From the NCBI GenBank assembly GCA_045643285.1, contig JAZUKN010000097.1, forward strand, positions 51,462-115,461: a DNA stretch of 64,000 nucleotides, read 5' to 3'. Made by a program: the position numbers and the translations under genes. A model generated the notes under the pieces. It saw only the letters and a list, made by a program, of their open reading frames with translations. It was not told where the DNA came from and did no database searches. This DNA is from UMGS1696 sp045643285 (lineage in GTDB: Bacteria; Bacillota; Clostridia; Oscillospirales; CAG-272). This document shows positions 31,699 through 40,738 of the stretch, piece by piece; the first letter of the stretch is position 1; every line of letters starts with the position of its first letter.

Positions 31699-32826
31699 AT
31701 GTTTTTCGGAATAAAAAAAGCGGCAGTGGTAGTTATAGCTGTCCTCGAACTGTTTACGCCGTTTTCGTCCTATCTGAACAGAGAAAACAGCGCGATCGCA
31801 CGGCAGACTCACGAAGTAACATTTGAAATGTTCGACTACGACGAGCCTATGTCTGTCCACAGAGCGGCGCAGACAAAATATCTTGCGGCTGTGCCGGAGA
31901 ATACAAAAAGCTCAAGATTTGTCGGCAAGCTCGAGTATTCGAGACCGGAGCCGGCGTGCCTTGCATGGAATACTACCGTTGGCGGAAACGAAACCGGACT
32001 TGACGAATATACCGTATATTTCAGCACGGATGCGAATATGACAAACGCAAAGAAATATACGACGACGGACTGTGAAGTCAATATCTATAATGTATATCTC
32101 GACGAAACTTATTATTGGTACGTTGAGGGGAAAATCGACGGAGAAATTTATAAATCGGAAATTTCGCCTTTCAAGACGGACCCCGTTGCACCGCGCAACC
32201 TTTTTGTTGAAGGCATAACGAACGCACGCGACATGGGCGGTTGGAACTGCGAAGGCGGCAAGGTCAAGCAGGGACTCGTGTACCGCACAGGACGCCTCCA
32301 CAATGACGAGGGTACGGAGATCACCGAAAACGGTATCAGCACTATGCTCGACGAGCTTAAAGTGAAAACCGAGCTTGATCTCAGATACGACATCACACCG
32401 TGTGAAGTCGGCGTGCTCGGCGAAAAAGTGAAATATATCATTCTTCCGATGGATTTTTCTGACGATATGATGCTGAACGAAACGCAGGCAGGGTATATCC
32501 GCGACTTTTTCAAAGTCCTTGCCGATAAAAACAACTATCCCGTGTTCTTCCATTGCAGTATCGGTACGGACAGAACGGGCGTGTGCGCGTTTCTTCTGAA
32601 CGGCCTGCTCGGAGTAGCTGAAGACGACCTCTACCGCGATTATTGCTTCTCGAACTGTGCGTTCATCGGCGGTTCGCGCGACGGACATAACATCACTCAC
32701 TATATCGAGATCCTTTCGTCATATTCCGGCGACACTCTTGCGGACAGAATCGAATCGTATCTTGTCTCGATCGGTGTGACCGAAAAAGAAGCTGAAGCGA
32801 TAAGAAGCATTATGATAGAACAATAA
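31699..32826 (+). CDS. secreted or membrane-anchored tyrosine-protein phosphatase with N-terminal Fn3-like domain
   Basis: A 375-residue protein. A hydrophobic N-terminus (about 7-24) is a signal peptide or anchor. Residues ~70-165 look like a fibronectin-III fold (CLAWNTTVGGNE, YTVYFSTD, TYYWYVEGK). The rest is a dual-specificity-type phosphatase: NARDMGGW, VYRTGRL, ELDLRYD and the active site HCSIGTDRTG with Cys286 and Arg292 (CX5R). Related proteins (Y_phosphatase3) act on phosphotyrosine, phosphoinositides or phosphosugars. GGAGGTG precedes the start. Location outside the cytoplasm suggests an external or host substrate, which is inference. Confidence 0.88.
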   Translation: MFFGIKKAAVVVIAVLELFTPFSSYLNRENSAIARQTHEVTFEMFDYDEPMSVHRAAQTKYLAAVPENTKSSRFVGKLEYSRPEPACLAWNTTVGGNETGLDEYTVYFSTDANMTNAKKYTTTDCEVNIYNVYLDETYYWYVEGKIDGEIYKSEISPFKTDPVAPRNLFVEGITNARDMGGWNCEGGKVKQGLVYRTGRLHNDEGTEITENGISTMLDELKVKTELDLRYDITPCEVGVLGEKVKYIILPMDFSDDMMLNETQAGYIRDFFKVLADKNNYPVFFHCSIGTDRTGVCAFLLNGLLGVAEDDLYRDYCFSNCAFIGGSRDGHNITHYIEILSSYSGDTLADRIESYLVSIGVTEKEAEAIRSIMIEQ

Positions 32827-32852
32827 GGGAATCGGCGTAAAAATCAAATATG

Positions 32853-32883
32853 AGTGCGGATCAGACGGTCCGCACTTTTTTTA
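32853..32883 (+). terminator. terminator of the phosphatase gene
   Basis: AGTGCGGA-x-TCCGCACT followed by TTTTTTT. Confidence 0.9.
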
Positions 32884-32897
32884 TTATCATAAAACTA

Positions 32898-32926
32898 TTG
32901 AACACGCCGACGATTTGTGCTATAAT
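32898..32926 (+). promoter_or_regulatory. promoter of the DJ-1/mltG operon
   Basis: TTGAAC (32898-32903) and TATAAT (32921-32926), spacer 17, ~100 bases before the first gene. Confidence 0.65.
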
Positions 32927-33026
32927 ATAATATACATTGGAATATTTTTGTCTGTTGACGGAATATTTCCGACTGCAAATGGATAAACATTAAAGCGGTA
33001 CTGCTTCGGAAGGATTGGTGAAATAT

Positions 33027-33581
33027 ATGGTACTGTTGTTTCTCGCTGACGGCTTCGAGGAGATCGAGGCTCTTACGCCGGCAGATATACTCAGACGCGC
33101 CGGCGTTGACGTGAAAACAGTCTCCGTCGGAAAAGAACGCGGACAACTTGTTACCGGCTCTCATGGGATAGGCGTATGCCCGGATATGACGGCAGACGAC
33201 GCAAAAAAAGCCGGAATAAAGCCCGACGCCGTTATCCTGCCCGGAGGAATGCCGGGGGCGAAAAACCTTGACGCCGATCCGACTGTCGACACATTCGTGA
33301 AGGACGCATATTCCGCAGGAAAGATCGTTGCTGCAATTTGCGCGGCTCCGATGATACCCGGTAAGCGCGGTATGCTCGACGGCAAACGCGCGACCTGTTT
33401 CCCCGGATTTGAAGAATATCTCACAGGTGCCGTCGTAACGGGCGGCAGAGTCGAGATGGACGGAAATATGATAACGGCGTGCGGAATGGGCGCGTCGACG
33501 GAATTTGCACTCGCAATCGTAAAAGCATTGAAAGGAGAAGGCGCGGCACAGAAGTTGCACGACGCCATACTTGCGAAATGA
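33027..33581 (+). CDS. DJ-1/PfpI family protein
   Basis: A 184-residue DJ-1-type protein, normal length. Glu14 (FEEIEAL) and the nucleophile Cys105 (AAICAAP) are present, as is LPGGMPGA. DJ-1 proteins act as glyoxalase-type, deglycase-like or stress proteins; the activity is disputed. Start is uncertain: TTG 33015, GTG 33018 and ATG 33027 are in frame; the ATG gives the usual N-terminus but sits 12 bases from AAGGA. Its stop overlaps the next start. Confidence 0.88.
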   Translation: MVLLFLADGFEEIEALTPADILRRAGVDVKTVSVGKERGQLVTGSHGIGVCPDMTADDAKKAGIKPDAVILPGGMPGAKNLDADPTVDTFVKDAYSAGKIVAAICAAPMIPGKRGMLDGKRATCFPGFEEYLTGAVVTGGRVEMDGNMITACGMGASTEFALAIVKALKGEGAAQKLHDAILAK

Positions 33582-34192
33582 TCAAGAAACAGAAAGACGA
33601 AATCAGAGAAGAATATAAGGAACGCAGACGCCAGATGGATCCGCAGGAGAAATTCGCGCGTGACAGTGCAATATGCAAGGCGGCAGAAGGACTCGTCAGC
33701 TTCCGCTATGCCGAATACGTTCTGCTTTACGCCGCAACTCCCGACGAGATCGACGTAAACGGAATCGCCGAAGCCGCACTGAAAAAAGGCAAGAAGATCC
33801 TCTTCCCGAAGTGCGACAAGAAGACGCATACAATGGAATATCATATCGTTTCGTCTCTTGACGAGCTTGAAGTCGACGCATACGGCATAGCAGAACCGGC
33901 GGAGGACACGCCCGTATATGACGCGAAGAACGACACCGGCGCGGCTGTCTGCTTCGTCCCGGGACTTGTCTACGACAGGGCAGGCTACCGACTCGGCTAC
34001 GGCAAAGGATTCTACGACAGATACCTCTCCGCGTTCTCCGGATGCACGATAGGCGTCGTATATTCCGACTACATCCTCGGCGAAGTACCGCGCGGACACT
34101 TTGACGTATCTGTAGATATACTGCTCACCGAAAAAGGCGTCCGCCAGACGAAAGACGCAAAGAAAACGCGCGTCGGAAAGGCGTTGCTTTGA
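33578..34192 (+). CDS. 5-formyltetrahydrofolate cyclo-ligase
   Basis: A 204-residue cyclo-ligase (MTHFS/YgfA family), normal length. An N-terminal helical region with EEYKERRRQM is followed by YAATPDEIDV, ILFPKC, the family signature FVPGLVYDRAGYRLGYGKGFYDRYL and the C-terminal D-V-x-VDILLTE. It turns 5-formyl-THF into 5,10-methenyl-THF with ATP. The start overlaps the DJ-1 stop (ATGA) and the end overlaps the CPBP gene. Confidence 0.94.
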   Translation: MIKKQKDEIREEYKERRRQMDPQEKFARDSAICKAAEGLVSFRYAEYVLLYAATPDEIDVNGIAEAALKKGKKILFPKCDKKTHTMEYHIVSSLDELEVDAYGIAEPAEDTPVYDAKNDTGAAVCFVPGLVYDRAGYRLGYGKGFYDRYLSAFSGCTIGVVYSDYILGEVPRGHFDVSVDILLTEKGVRQTKDAKKTRVGKALL

Positions 34193-35115
34193 ACTCCCGA
34201 TTCAAGGAAAATATATTCACGCCGATACTTGTCATAGTCATACTGCTCCTTGTCGTTGCGATGAACTTCATTCCGACGGAGGCGGTAGGCATTGAGGACA
34301 ACCCATATCTCGCGGCTGTCGTCATACAGCTCGTTTCGTACGGGATACCGGCACTGTTTTATGCGAGACTGCGCGGCAAAAAGCTTACGCCGTCGCTGAA
34401 TCTGCGTTTTGTAAGACCGTCGCACGTCCTGTTTCTCGTGATGTCCGCGGTATTTCTGCTGACGGGAACGGTGCTTGTGTCAATGGTAATGTATAAGATA
34501 GCACCTGCGGCTTTTGAAACGTCTGCTGTGTCGGAATATGCGTCGTTTGCGATGAACGGACGCTTCTTCGACGGACTGTATCTTATCGTCGCGTTTGCCG
34601 TGCTTCCTGCGATAACCGAAGAATTTGTCTTCCGCGGGATAGTGCTCGGCGAATACAGGGGCAGAGGCGCGCTTTTTGCCTCCGTCGTCAGTGCGGCGAT
34701 GTTTTCGATGGCACACTTCTCGTTCGTGCGCTTTCCGGTGTACTTTTTCTCGGGACTTGTGCTGTGTCTCGTTACTTTTGCGACACGCTCCGTCGTTGCG
34801 GCTATGATCATACATACCCTCAACAATGCGTTCGTGCTGTTATGCGAAAAATACGTCATAAACGCGGTGGACAGACAGAACGTCTCTCTTCCGTTGCTTA
34901 TAATAATTGTAGGCGCACTGTGCCTTGTGTCGTGTATGCTCATGCTTTTTGAGGCGCATACGATATACCGCAGATACGCCGAAGAAAACGTGCCGTCGGA
35001 TTACGCGGCTGTAAAGAAAAAAGGGCATTTTGCCCGTGTCGCCGAGACGTTCTTCTCACCGACATTCCTCATTCTCGTGATTCTATACATAGTGGCATGC
35101 CTCATAACGGCATGA
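34189..35115 (+). CDS. CPBP family intramembrane metalloprotease
   Basis: A 308-residue membrane protein with about eight helices. The CPBP/Abi motifs are intact: TEEFVFRG (EExxxR), MAHFSF and HTLNNAF (HxxxN). Such proteases process prenylated proteins in eukaryotes and act in bacteriocin self-immunity or scaffold processing in bacteria. It begins with TTG at 34189, with GGAAAGG at good spacing and a TTGA overlap with the previous stop. The C-terminus (about 270-308) adds a further helix. Confidence 0.88.
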   Translation: MNSRFKENIFTPILVIVILLLVVAMNFIPTEAVGIEDNPYLAAVVIQLVSYGIPALFYARLRGKKLTPSLNLRFVRPSHVLFLVMSAVFLLTGTVLVSMVMYKIAPAAFETSAVSEYASFAMNGRFFDGLYLIVAFAVLPAITEEFVFRGIVLGEYRGRGALFASVVSAAMFSMAHFSFVRFPVYFFSGLVLCLVTFATRSVVAAMIIHTLNNAFVLLCEKYVINAVDRQNVSLPLLIIIVGALCLVSCMLMLFEAHTIYRRYAEENVPSDYAAVKKKGHFARVAETFFSPTFLILVILYIVACLITA

Positions 35116-35137
35116 CCGCTTCATCCGATATACGGAG

Positions 35138-36487
35138 GTGATAACTACGGACAACAGAAATAACGGCGAGCTCGGCTCCACAAGAGACTTCAGAGTGAAC
35201 CGTCAAAACGAGACGGACCGTCCCACAAGACCGATCGACCGTACAGGCTCACGACCGTCTTCCACGCCGCAGAATAACGGCAGAACGACGGAAGTAAGCG
35301 CTGGCGGCAGAATGACCGATACACGTCAGATGCGTACCCAAAAGAAGCTCGACGGCAAGGCGGACAAGCCTCAGAAAAAAAAGAAAGCCGAGCGCGGAGA
35401 TGGTACGAACACCGTAATCAGCATAGTAAAATCGATCGTTTATATCATTTTCATAATAGTTGTCGCTGTGTTTGTTGCAGTTGAGATAATCCGCATCGGA
35501 AACGACGTTTTCGCGTTCGTGAAGAGTGACGAGATCATCGAAGTCACTATCCCGGAGGGCGCAACGACGGACGACGTCGCAAAGATTCTCGAAGACGGCG
35601 GCGTTATCGAACATCCGAAGGTGTTCTCTATCTATGCCAAACTCAGAAAGGACGACGGAAACTATATAGCCGGAACTTATTCCGTGTCCCCGATGATGAA
35701 CTTTGATAACCTCAGGGCAACATTCAAGCCGAAAGCAGTGTCCGGTACTGTCGAGATAACTATCCCCGAAGGCTATACTACCGACGAGATCATCGATCTC
35801 ATGGTCGAAAACGGTATCGGCACGCGCGAGGGCTATGTCGAAGAGATCGAGCACGGTGATTTCGACTATTGGTTCATCAAAGAGCTTGAAGAAGACGGCA
35901 TACCGGAGGGCAGAATATACCGCCTCGACGGTTATCTTTTCCCCGATACCTATCAGTTCTACCTTGCGTCGAGCGAGTGGACAGTCATAAATAAGCTGCT
36001 GCGCCGTTTCTCGCAGATATTCACGACGGAATACAGGGATCAGTGCGAGGTGCTCGGCTACTCGGTCGATGAAATGGTGACGCTTGCGTCGATGATCGAA
36101 AAAGAAGCGGCGAACCCGTCGGAATTCTTCCTTGTTTCGTCCGTTTTCCATAACAGACTCAAGGCAAAATGGACGTTCCCGAAATTCGAGAGCGATGCGA
36201 CTGTTGTATATGCCATAGCGCATGAAACAGGCGAGAGGACTATCGACCTTTACTACGATACACCGTACAATACGTATCAGCACGAAGGCTTCCCACCCGG
36301 ACCGATATCGAATCCGTCGGCAAGTGCCATGCTTGCGGCTCTGTCTCCTCAGGAATCGAAGTACTATTTCTTCATCTCGAACGACAGACAGACGTATTTC
36401 ACCGAGACGAAAGCAGAACACGAACGGCTGATCGAGCAGTTCAAAAACGACACCGCAGTCCAGCCGCCCGTCGATACAGATAACTGA
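35138..36487 (+). CDS. mltG: endolytic murein transglycosylase MltG
   Basis: A 449-residue MltG from the GTG at 35138. Residues 1-~85 are a disordered Arg/Thr/Gln-rich cytoplasmic tail; one helix follows (about 90-115); then a LysM-like part (VTIPEGATTDDVAKIL, repeated as ITIPEGYTTDEIIDLM) and the YceG catalytic domain with Glu321 in MIEKEA. It cuts nascent glycan strands and sets their length. Start problem: the perfect site GGAGGTGAT overlaps the GTG, and the codon at ideal distance is an in-frame ACG (35147). No terminator is seen before it, so it follows the CPBP gene. Confidence 0.92.
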   Translation: MITTDNRNNGELGSTRDFRVNRQNETDRPTRPIDRTGSRPSSTPQNNGRTTEVSAGGRMTDTRQMRTQKKLDGKADKPQKKKKAERGDGTNTVISIVKSIVYIIFIIVVAVFVAVEIIRIGNDVFAFVKSDEIIEVTIPEGATTDDVAKILEDGGVIEHPKVFSIYAKLRKDDGNYIAGTYSVSPMMNFDNLRATFKPKAVSGTVEITIPEGYTTDEIIDLMVENGIGTREGYVEEIEHGDFDYWFIKELEEDGIPEGRIYRLDGYLFPDTYQFYLASSEWTVINKLLRRFSQIFTTEYRDQCEVLGYSVDEMVTLASMIEKEAANPSEFFLVSSVFHNRLKAKWTFPKFESDATVVYAIAHETGERTIDLYYDTPYNTYQHEGFPPGPISNPSASAMLAALSPQESKYYFFISNDRQTYFTETKAEHERLIEQFKNDTAVQPPVDTDN

Positions 36488-36521
36488 AAAATCCGGCTGA
36501 CGTGATAAAAATGTCAGCCGG
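36487..36521. terminator. terminator shared by mltG and the BrkB gene
   Basis: CCGGCTGAC and GTCAGCCGG form a perfect 9-bp stem; the minus strand has TTTTT after it, the plus strand a weaker tract. Confidence 0.7.
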
Positions 36522-36526
36522 TGTCT

Positions 36527-37345
36527 TCATTTTCCGGCAAACCACAGCCGGTTCATTTCCGCTCCGACGAGCAGAAGTATCAGGCAGAAGTACAGCCACA
36601 GCATGATCAGGCACAGCGCCGCGATCCCGCCGTACAGAAAAGCATCCGACGGAAAATGGCGGATGTACAGTGAATAGAACGCCGAGAAAACGAGCCAGCC
36701 TACCGCCGAGAACACCGCGCCCGGTAAATGAAAGATCGGCGCGTGCTCGACTTTATCGCTTCTCTGCGCGACGAACGAATACAGCAGAGTGAAAAATAAG
36801 CTCAGTATCACGACGAAAAACGGAGAGCGCAGCTTGTAAATGAAGCTGCTCGGAATACTGCCGAGCCGCTTCAGAAGTGCGTCGCCGAACAGCATTACCG
36901 TTGTCAGCAGAACGAAAAACAATATAAACAGAACGGTGAAACCGAGAGAGATCAGCCTGTTCGAGAGATAGTTTTTCCCGGGACGCGAGCGGTAGATGCA
37001 CCCGATCCCTGCGCGCAGTGCGGTGATGCCTCGTGACGCCGACCACAGCGCGGTGACTGCCGAAAACGACAGAAGCGGAACGCCGCCTGTGTGCGTTATT
37101 TCGTCAAGCACCAGCTTCACGGCGGACGAAAATTCCTCCGACATATTCGCGCTGAACAGAAATTCCGGCTCTATCTCGGGGAATACGAGTCCGAGCGAGG
37201 ACAAAATCAGCGACACAAACGGCAGAGACGAGATTATCACGAAGAAAGCCGCCTGAGCAGAGTACAGCGACAGCCTGTCGTCGACAGCGACGCGGACAAA
37301 ATCTTTGACGACCTCTGCGGCGCGGCGAAATAATTTGTTTTTCAA
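36527..37345 (-). CDS. YihY/BrkB family membrane protein
   Basis: A 272-residue protein with six hydrophobic segments. Family features are SAQAAFFVIISSLPFVSL near residue 29, ALWSASRGI, YLSNRLISLGFT, LPGAVFSAVGWLVFSAFYSLY and YGGIAALCLIMLWLY. The family was once annotated as RNase BN, which is wrong; its real role is unknown. Convergent with mltG. Confidence 0.9.
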   Translation of the reverse strand: MKNKLFRRAAEVVKDFVRVAVDDRLSLYSAQAAFFVIISSLPFVSLILSSLGLVFPEIEPEFLFSANMSEEFSSAVKLVLDEITHTGGVPLLSFSAVTALWSASRGITALRAGIGCIYRSRPGKNYLSNRLISLGFTVLFILFFVLLTTVMLFGDALLKRLGSIPSSFIYKLRSPFFVVILSLFFTLLYSFVAQRSDKVEHAPIFHLPGAVFSAVGWLVFSAFYSLYIRHFPSDAFLYGGIAALCLIMLWLYFCLILLLVGAEMNRLWFAGK

Positions 37346-37445
37346 GTCAAACCCCTGTAATTATTTCCGATGCGGCAAAACGCACGGACTGACAAAGTTA
37401 TATTATAACAAAAAACGATGAAAAATTCATTTACGGAGAAATATT

Positions 37446-38285
37446 ATGTTCAGAATAGGATGTCACCTCTCAACTGAGGGAGGATACCTCTCAATGGGAG
37501 AGAGAATACTGTCGCTCGGCGGCAATACTTTCCAGTATTTCACAAAAAATCCGCGCGGCAGGATGCAGACGAAACAGCCGTCAGACGAAGATGTGAGCGG
37601 TCTTCTCGCACTCATAAAAGAGAACAATATGGCAATGCCGCTCGCACACGCACCGTATACATATAACCCGTGCTCCGATAAAGAGGATGTTCGCCTGTAT
37701 TCGTGCGAATCAATGCACAATGAGCTTGTGTTTCTCGAAAAACTGCCCGGCTCGCTCTATAACTTCCACCCGGGATGCCACGTCGGACAGGGCGTTGACG
37801 TCGGGATAAAGTATATCTCCGATATGCTTAATAACGCCATGTGGACGGGGATGAAGACCACCGTACTGCTTGAGACAATGTCCGGCAAGGGAAGCGAGAT
37901 AGGCGCAAGATTCGAGGAACTCAGACAGATCATCGACTCCGTTGACGAAGGACTGCGCGATAACATCGGCGTGTGCCTCGACACCTGCCATGTGAACGAC
38001 GGCGGCTACGACATCGTCGGCGACCTCGACGGCGTGCTGAGAGAATTTGACACGGTCGTCGGGATAGACAGACTCCGCGCCGTGCATCTGAACGATTCGA
38101 TGAATCCGTTCTCGTCACACAAAGACAGACACGCGAAGATCGGAGAGGGGCACATCGGCAAGGACGCGCTCGTTAGGGTGATAAATCATCCGTCAATCTG
38201 CGACAGACCGTTCTATCTCGAAACGCCGAACGACGAAGAGGGATACGCGCGTGAGATCGCACTTCTGAAGAGCGAGAGAAAATAA
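37446..38285 (+). CDS. nfo: deoxyribonuclease IV (AP endonuclease, Nfo)
   Basis: A 279-residue endonuclease IV, normal length. Metal ligands appear in LAHAPY, NFHPGCH, LLETMSGKGSE, VCLDTCHVNDGGYD, HLNDS, DRHAKIGEGHIG and LETPND. It nicks DNA 5' to abasic sites in base-excision repair. GGAG lies seven bases before the start. Confidence 0.95.
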   Translation: MFRIGCHLSTEGGYLSMGERILSLGGNTFQYFTKNPRGRMQTKQPSDEDVSGLLALIKENNMAMPLAHAPYTYNPCSDKEDVRLYSCESMHNELVFLEKLPGSLYNFHPGCHVGQGVDVGIKYISDMLNNAMWTGMKTTVLLETMSGKGSEIGARFEELRQIIDSVDEGLRDNIGVCLDTCHVNDGGYDIVGDLDGVLREFDTVVGIDRLRAVHLNDSMNPFSSHKDRHAKIGEGHIGKDALVRVINHPSICDRPFYLETPNDEEGYAREIALLKSERK

Positions 38286-38298
38286 AAAAATACAGACT

Positions 38299-38330
38299 GA
38301 GCAAGGCTGAAAACGCCTTGCTCTTTTTTG
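38299..38330 (+). terminator. terminator of nfo
   Basis: GAGCAAGGC-TGAAAAC-GCCTTGCTC followed by TTTTTT. Confidence 0.92.
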
Positions 38331-38450
38331 TTATACAATGTTTGGTAATATTGCCGGTTTATAACAGGCGATTATCCGCAAAACCGCGCCGTAATAGGTT
38401 TTTTAAGTGAAAAAAACTTTATTTTCGGCGCATTTTTTTTGATTTTCCTA

Positions 38451-38479
38451 TTGCTTTTTTCATTCTACTGATGTATAAT
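38451..38479 (+). promoter_or_regulatory. promoter of the division/cell-wall cluster
   Basis: TTGCTT (38451-38456) and TATAAT (38474-38479), spacer 17, 65 bases before mraZ. The usual TGGGN repeats bound by MraZ are not clear here. Confidence 0.6.
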
Positions 38480-38543
38480 AATGACACAGTGGAGCATAAA
38501 TGCACAAATTCCCACAAAAATGAATGAAATGGAGGAAAAACCG

Positions 38544-38963
38544 ATGCTGACCGGCAAATATTTTCACTCGATCGACGCGAAAAACAGAATCGTAATTCCG
38601 GCGAAAATCAAAGACCAGCTCGGCGAAACAGTGACTATCCTCCGTGGAAGCGACAAGTGCCTGACACTCTACTCGGCTGAGGAATGGGAAAAATACGCTC
38701 AGAAGATCAGCGAGCTTCCGAAAACGGAGCTGAGAGCGCTTACAAGATATATTTACTCGAATTCAATGGAAGTCCAGCCCGATACACAGGGGCGCGTGAT
38801 GCTGACTCCCGAAATGCTTGCATTTGCGGGAATAACGAAAAACATCGTCACGGTCGGCTGCGGCAAGTACGCTGAGATATGGGCGGAAGAGATCTGGACC
38901 GGTGAGAACATCGACAGTGAGCCTGAGAACTTCACCGAAAAGCTGATAGATCTCGGACTGTAA
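38544..38963 (+). CDS. mraZ: transcriptional regulator MraZ
   Basis: A 139-residue MraZ with two SpoVT/AbrB-like halves: FHSIDAKNRIVIPAKIKDQL and VQPDTQGRVMLTPEMLAFAG, each with the DxxxR core. MraZ forms a ring and represses the dcw promoter. The ATG at 38544 has GGAGG eight bases upstream; an earlier ATG (38481) lacks one. It is the first gene of the cluster. Confidence 0.95.
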   Translation: MLTGKYFHSIDAKNRIVIPAKIKDQLGETVTILRGSDKCLTLYSAEEWEKYAQKISELPKTELRALTRYIYSNSMEVQPDTQGRVMLTPEMLAFAGITKNIVTVGCGKYAEIWAEEIWTGENIDSEPENFTEKLIDLGL

Positions 38964-38973
38964 GGAGAGCGGA

Positions 38974-39912
38974 ATGGAATTTGCGCACGTTTCCGTAATG
39001 GCTCCCGAAGTCATTGAAGCGCTCGCACCGGAGAGAGGCGGCATATTCGTCGACTGTACTGCCGGCGGCGGAGGACATTCGCTTGAGATAGCAAAACGGC
39101 TCCCGAAAGGCTCGCGGCTGATCTGCCTTGACCGCGACGACGATGCAATAGCGGCTTGTACGGCAAGACTCAAGGATTACGCCGACATCGTGACGGTGGT
39201 AAAATCGAACTTCCGTAACATCGGAGCGGCACTTGATTCGGTTGGTGTTACGAAGATCGACGGGGTTATGTGGGATCTCGGAGTCTCGTCTCATCAGCTT
39301 GACGACGGAGACAGAGGATTTTCGTACTCTAAGGAAGCGCCGCTCGATATGAGAATGGACAGAGACGAGACGCGCTCGGCATACGACGTTGTCAACACCT
39401 ACACCGAAGACGAACTAAAGCGGATCATCCGCGACTACGGCGAAGAGAAATTTGCCGGACGGATCGCATCGTTTATATGCGAAGCGAGAGCGGACAAGCC
39501 GATAGAAACCACGACCGAGCTGACGGAAATAATCACACACGCGATCCCGACGGCTCAGAGGATGAAAGAAGCGCAAAATCCCGCGCGCCGCACATACCAG
39601 GCGATACGCATTGAAGTAAACGGCGAGCTTGACGCGATAGAACCGTCGATAACAGAAGCGGTGAACAGACTGAATCCGGGTGGAAGACTCGCGGTGATAA
39701 CGTTCCATTCACTCGAAGACAGAATAGCGAAGGAAACATTCCGCACGCTCTCAACAGGCTGCACCTGTCCGCCGGAATTCCCGGTGTGTGTATGCGGAGG
39801 AAAGCCGAAGATCGAGCTTCTTTCGCGTAAGCCGATACTTCCGTCGGAAAAAGAACAGGAAGAAAACCCCCGTTCGAGAAGCGCAAAGCTCAGAACGGCG
39901 GAAAAATTATAA
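38974..39912 (+). CDS. rsmH: 16S rRNA (cytosine-1402-N4)-methyltransferase
   Basis: A 312-residue RsmH, normal length. SAM site DCTAGGGGHS, MWDLGVSSHQLD, GFSYSKEAPLDMRMD and the C-terminal FHSLEDR are intact. It methylates C1402 of 16S rRNA with SAM. AAGGAG precedes the start; it follows mraZ by ten bases. Confidence 0.97.
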   Translation: MEFAHVSVMAPEVIEALAPERGGIFVDCTAGGGGHSLEIAKRLPKGSRLICLDRDDDAIAACTARLKDYADIVTVVKSNFRNIGAALDSVGVTKIDGVMWDLGVSSHQLDDGDRGFSYSKEAPLDMRMDRDETRSAYDVVNTYTEDELKRIIRDYGEEKFAGRIASFICEARADKPIETTTELTEIITHAIPTAQRMKEAQNPARRTYQAIRIEVNGELDAIEPSITEAVNRLNPGGRLAVITFHSLEDRIAKETFRTLSTGCTCPPEFPVCVCGGKPKIELLSRKPILPSEKEQEENPRSRSAKLRTAEKL

Positions 39913-39937
39913 AACAAGATAAAACAAGGAGGACGCC

Positions 39938-40555
39938 ATGACACAGAATGCATTCGCACTTGCCGATAAGCTCAGAGATCGGTATTACATATTCGATGAC
40001 GCAAGAGCGTACAGTTATAAGTCCTCCGCTTACGGAAGAAGAACACGCGGCAAACTCCCGAATTACCGTTATGCGCGTCTTGTTGCAGACGGAAGACGGA
40101 CGGCACACGGACTGGTCGCACGTGAGACGGTCGAGAGAAATAAAGTCGAACATAAGGAAGTAAAGGTCAAGGGGAAATACCTCAATCCTCTCTTCATAGC
40201 GGCTGTCGCAGTTGCGGCTGTGATGCTCTTCGCACTTATCTCCTGCCTCTCGGATGTGTATGAATCCGCACACACCGTCGGTAATCTCCGCATGACTCTT
40301 TCGGATCTCGAATCGGAGCGCACCGAGCTTCAGTTCTCGCTTGATGCAAGATACGATCTTACCGAGATCGAAAAGTACGCGACCGCGAACCTCGGAATGG
40401 TAAAGGAAGAATTGACTCAGAGAAGATTCATTTCGCTCTCCGAAGGTGAACACATTGATGTGAACGAGCCGGAAGAGCAGACAGGGGCAGGCGGAGGCGT
40501 GCTGCTCTCGTCGCTGTTCTCGTCGATCGGAGATTTCTTCGACAGGTTCAGATAA
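39938..40555 (+). CDS. ftsL: FtsL-like cell-division protein
   Basis: A 205-residue single-pass membrane protein. A basic cytoplasmic tail (1-~85, Tyr/Arg-rich) precedes one helix (about 86-106) and a predicted coiled coil (TVGNLRMTLSDLESERTELQ), then an acidic/Gly tail. Size, topology and its place between rsmH and the class B PBP identify it as the FtsL/DivIC-type component of the divisome; sequence alone would not. AAGGAGG lies before the start. Confidence 0.75.
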   Translation: MTQNAFALADKLRDRYYIFDDARAYSYKSSAYGRRTRGKLPNYRYARLVADGRRTAHGLVARETVERNKVEHKEVKVKGKYLNPLFIAAVAVAAVMLFALISCLSDVYESAHTVGNLRMTLSDLESERTELQFSLDARYDLTEIEKYATANLGMVKEELTQRRFISLSEGEHIDVNEPEEQTGAGGGVLLSSLFSSIGDFFDRFR

Positions 40556-40580
40556 GATACACGGAACAGAATAACAAACG

Positions 40581-40619
40581 CGGGCTGATCTGACAGTGGA
40601 GAGCAGCCCGTTAGTTTTA
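40581..40619 (+). terminator. possible attenuator or terminator inside the dcw cluster
   Basis: CGGGCTG...CAGCCCG, a 7-bp stem with a 16-base loop, followed by TTAGTTTTAG. It lies in the 183-base gap between ftsL and the PBP gene and may reduce readthrough. Confidence 0.45.
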
Positions 40620-40738
40620 GAATAACACGCACGCCGCGGCAATATATTATAGAGTGTGAGACGGCGGAAAAAGCGAAAAAAGCCTCGTGAAGGAGTGTTC
40701 GGAAAAGCACCTGCGGGGAACGAAAGGGCAAACCGGTA

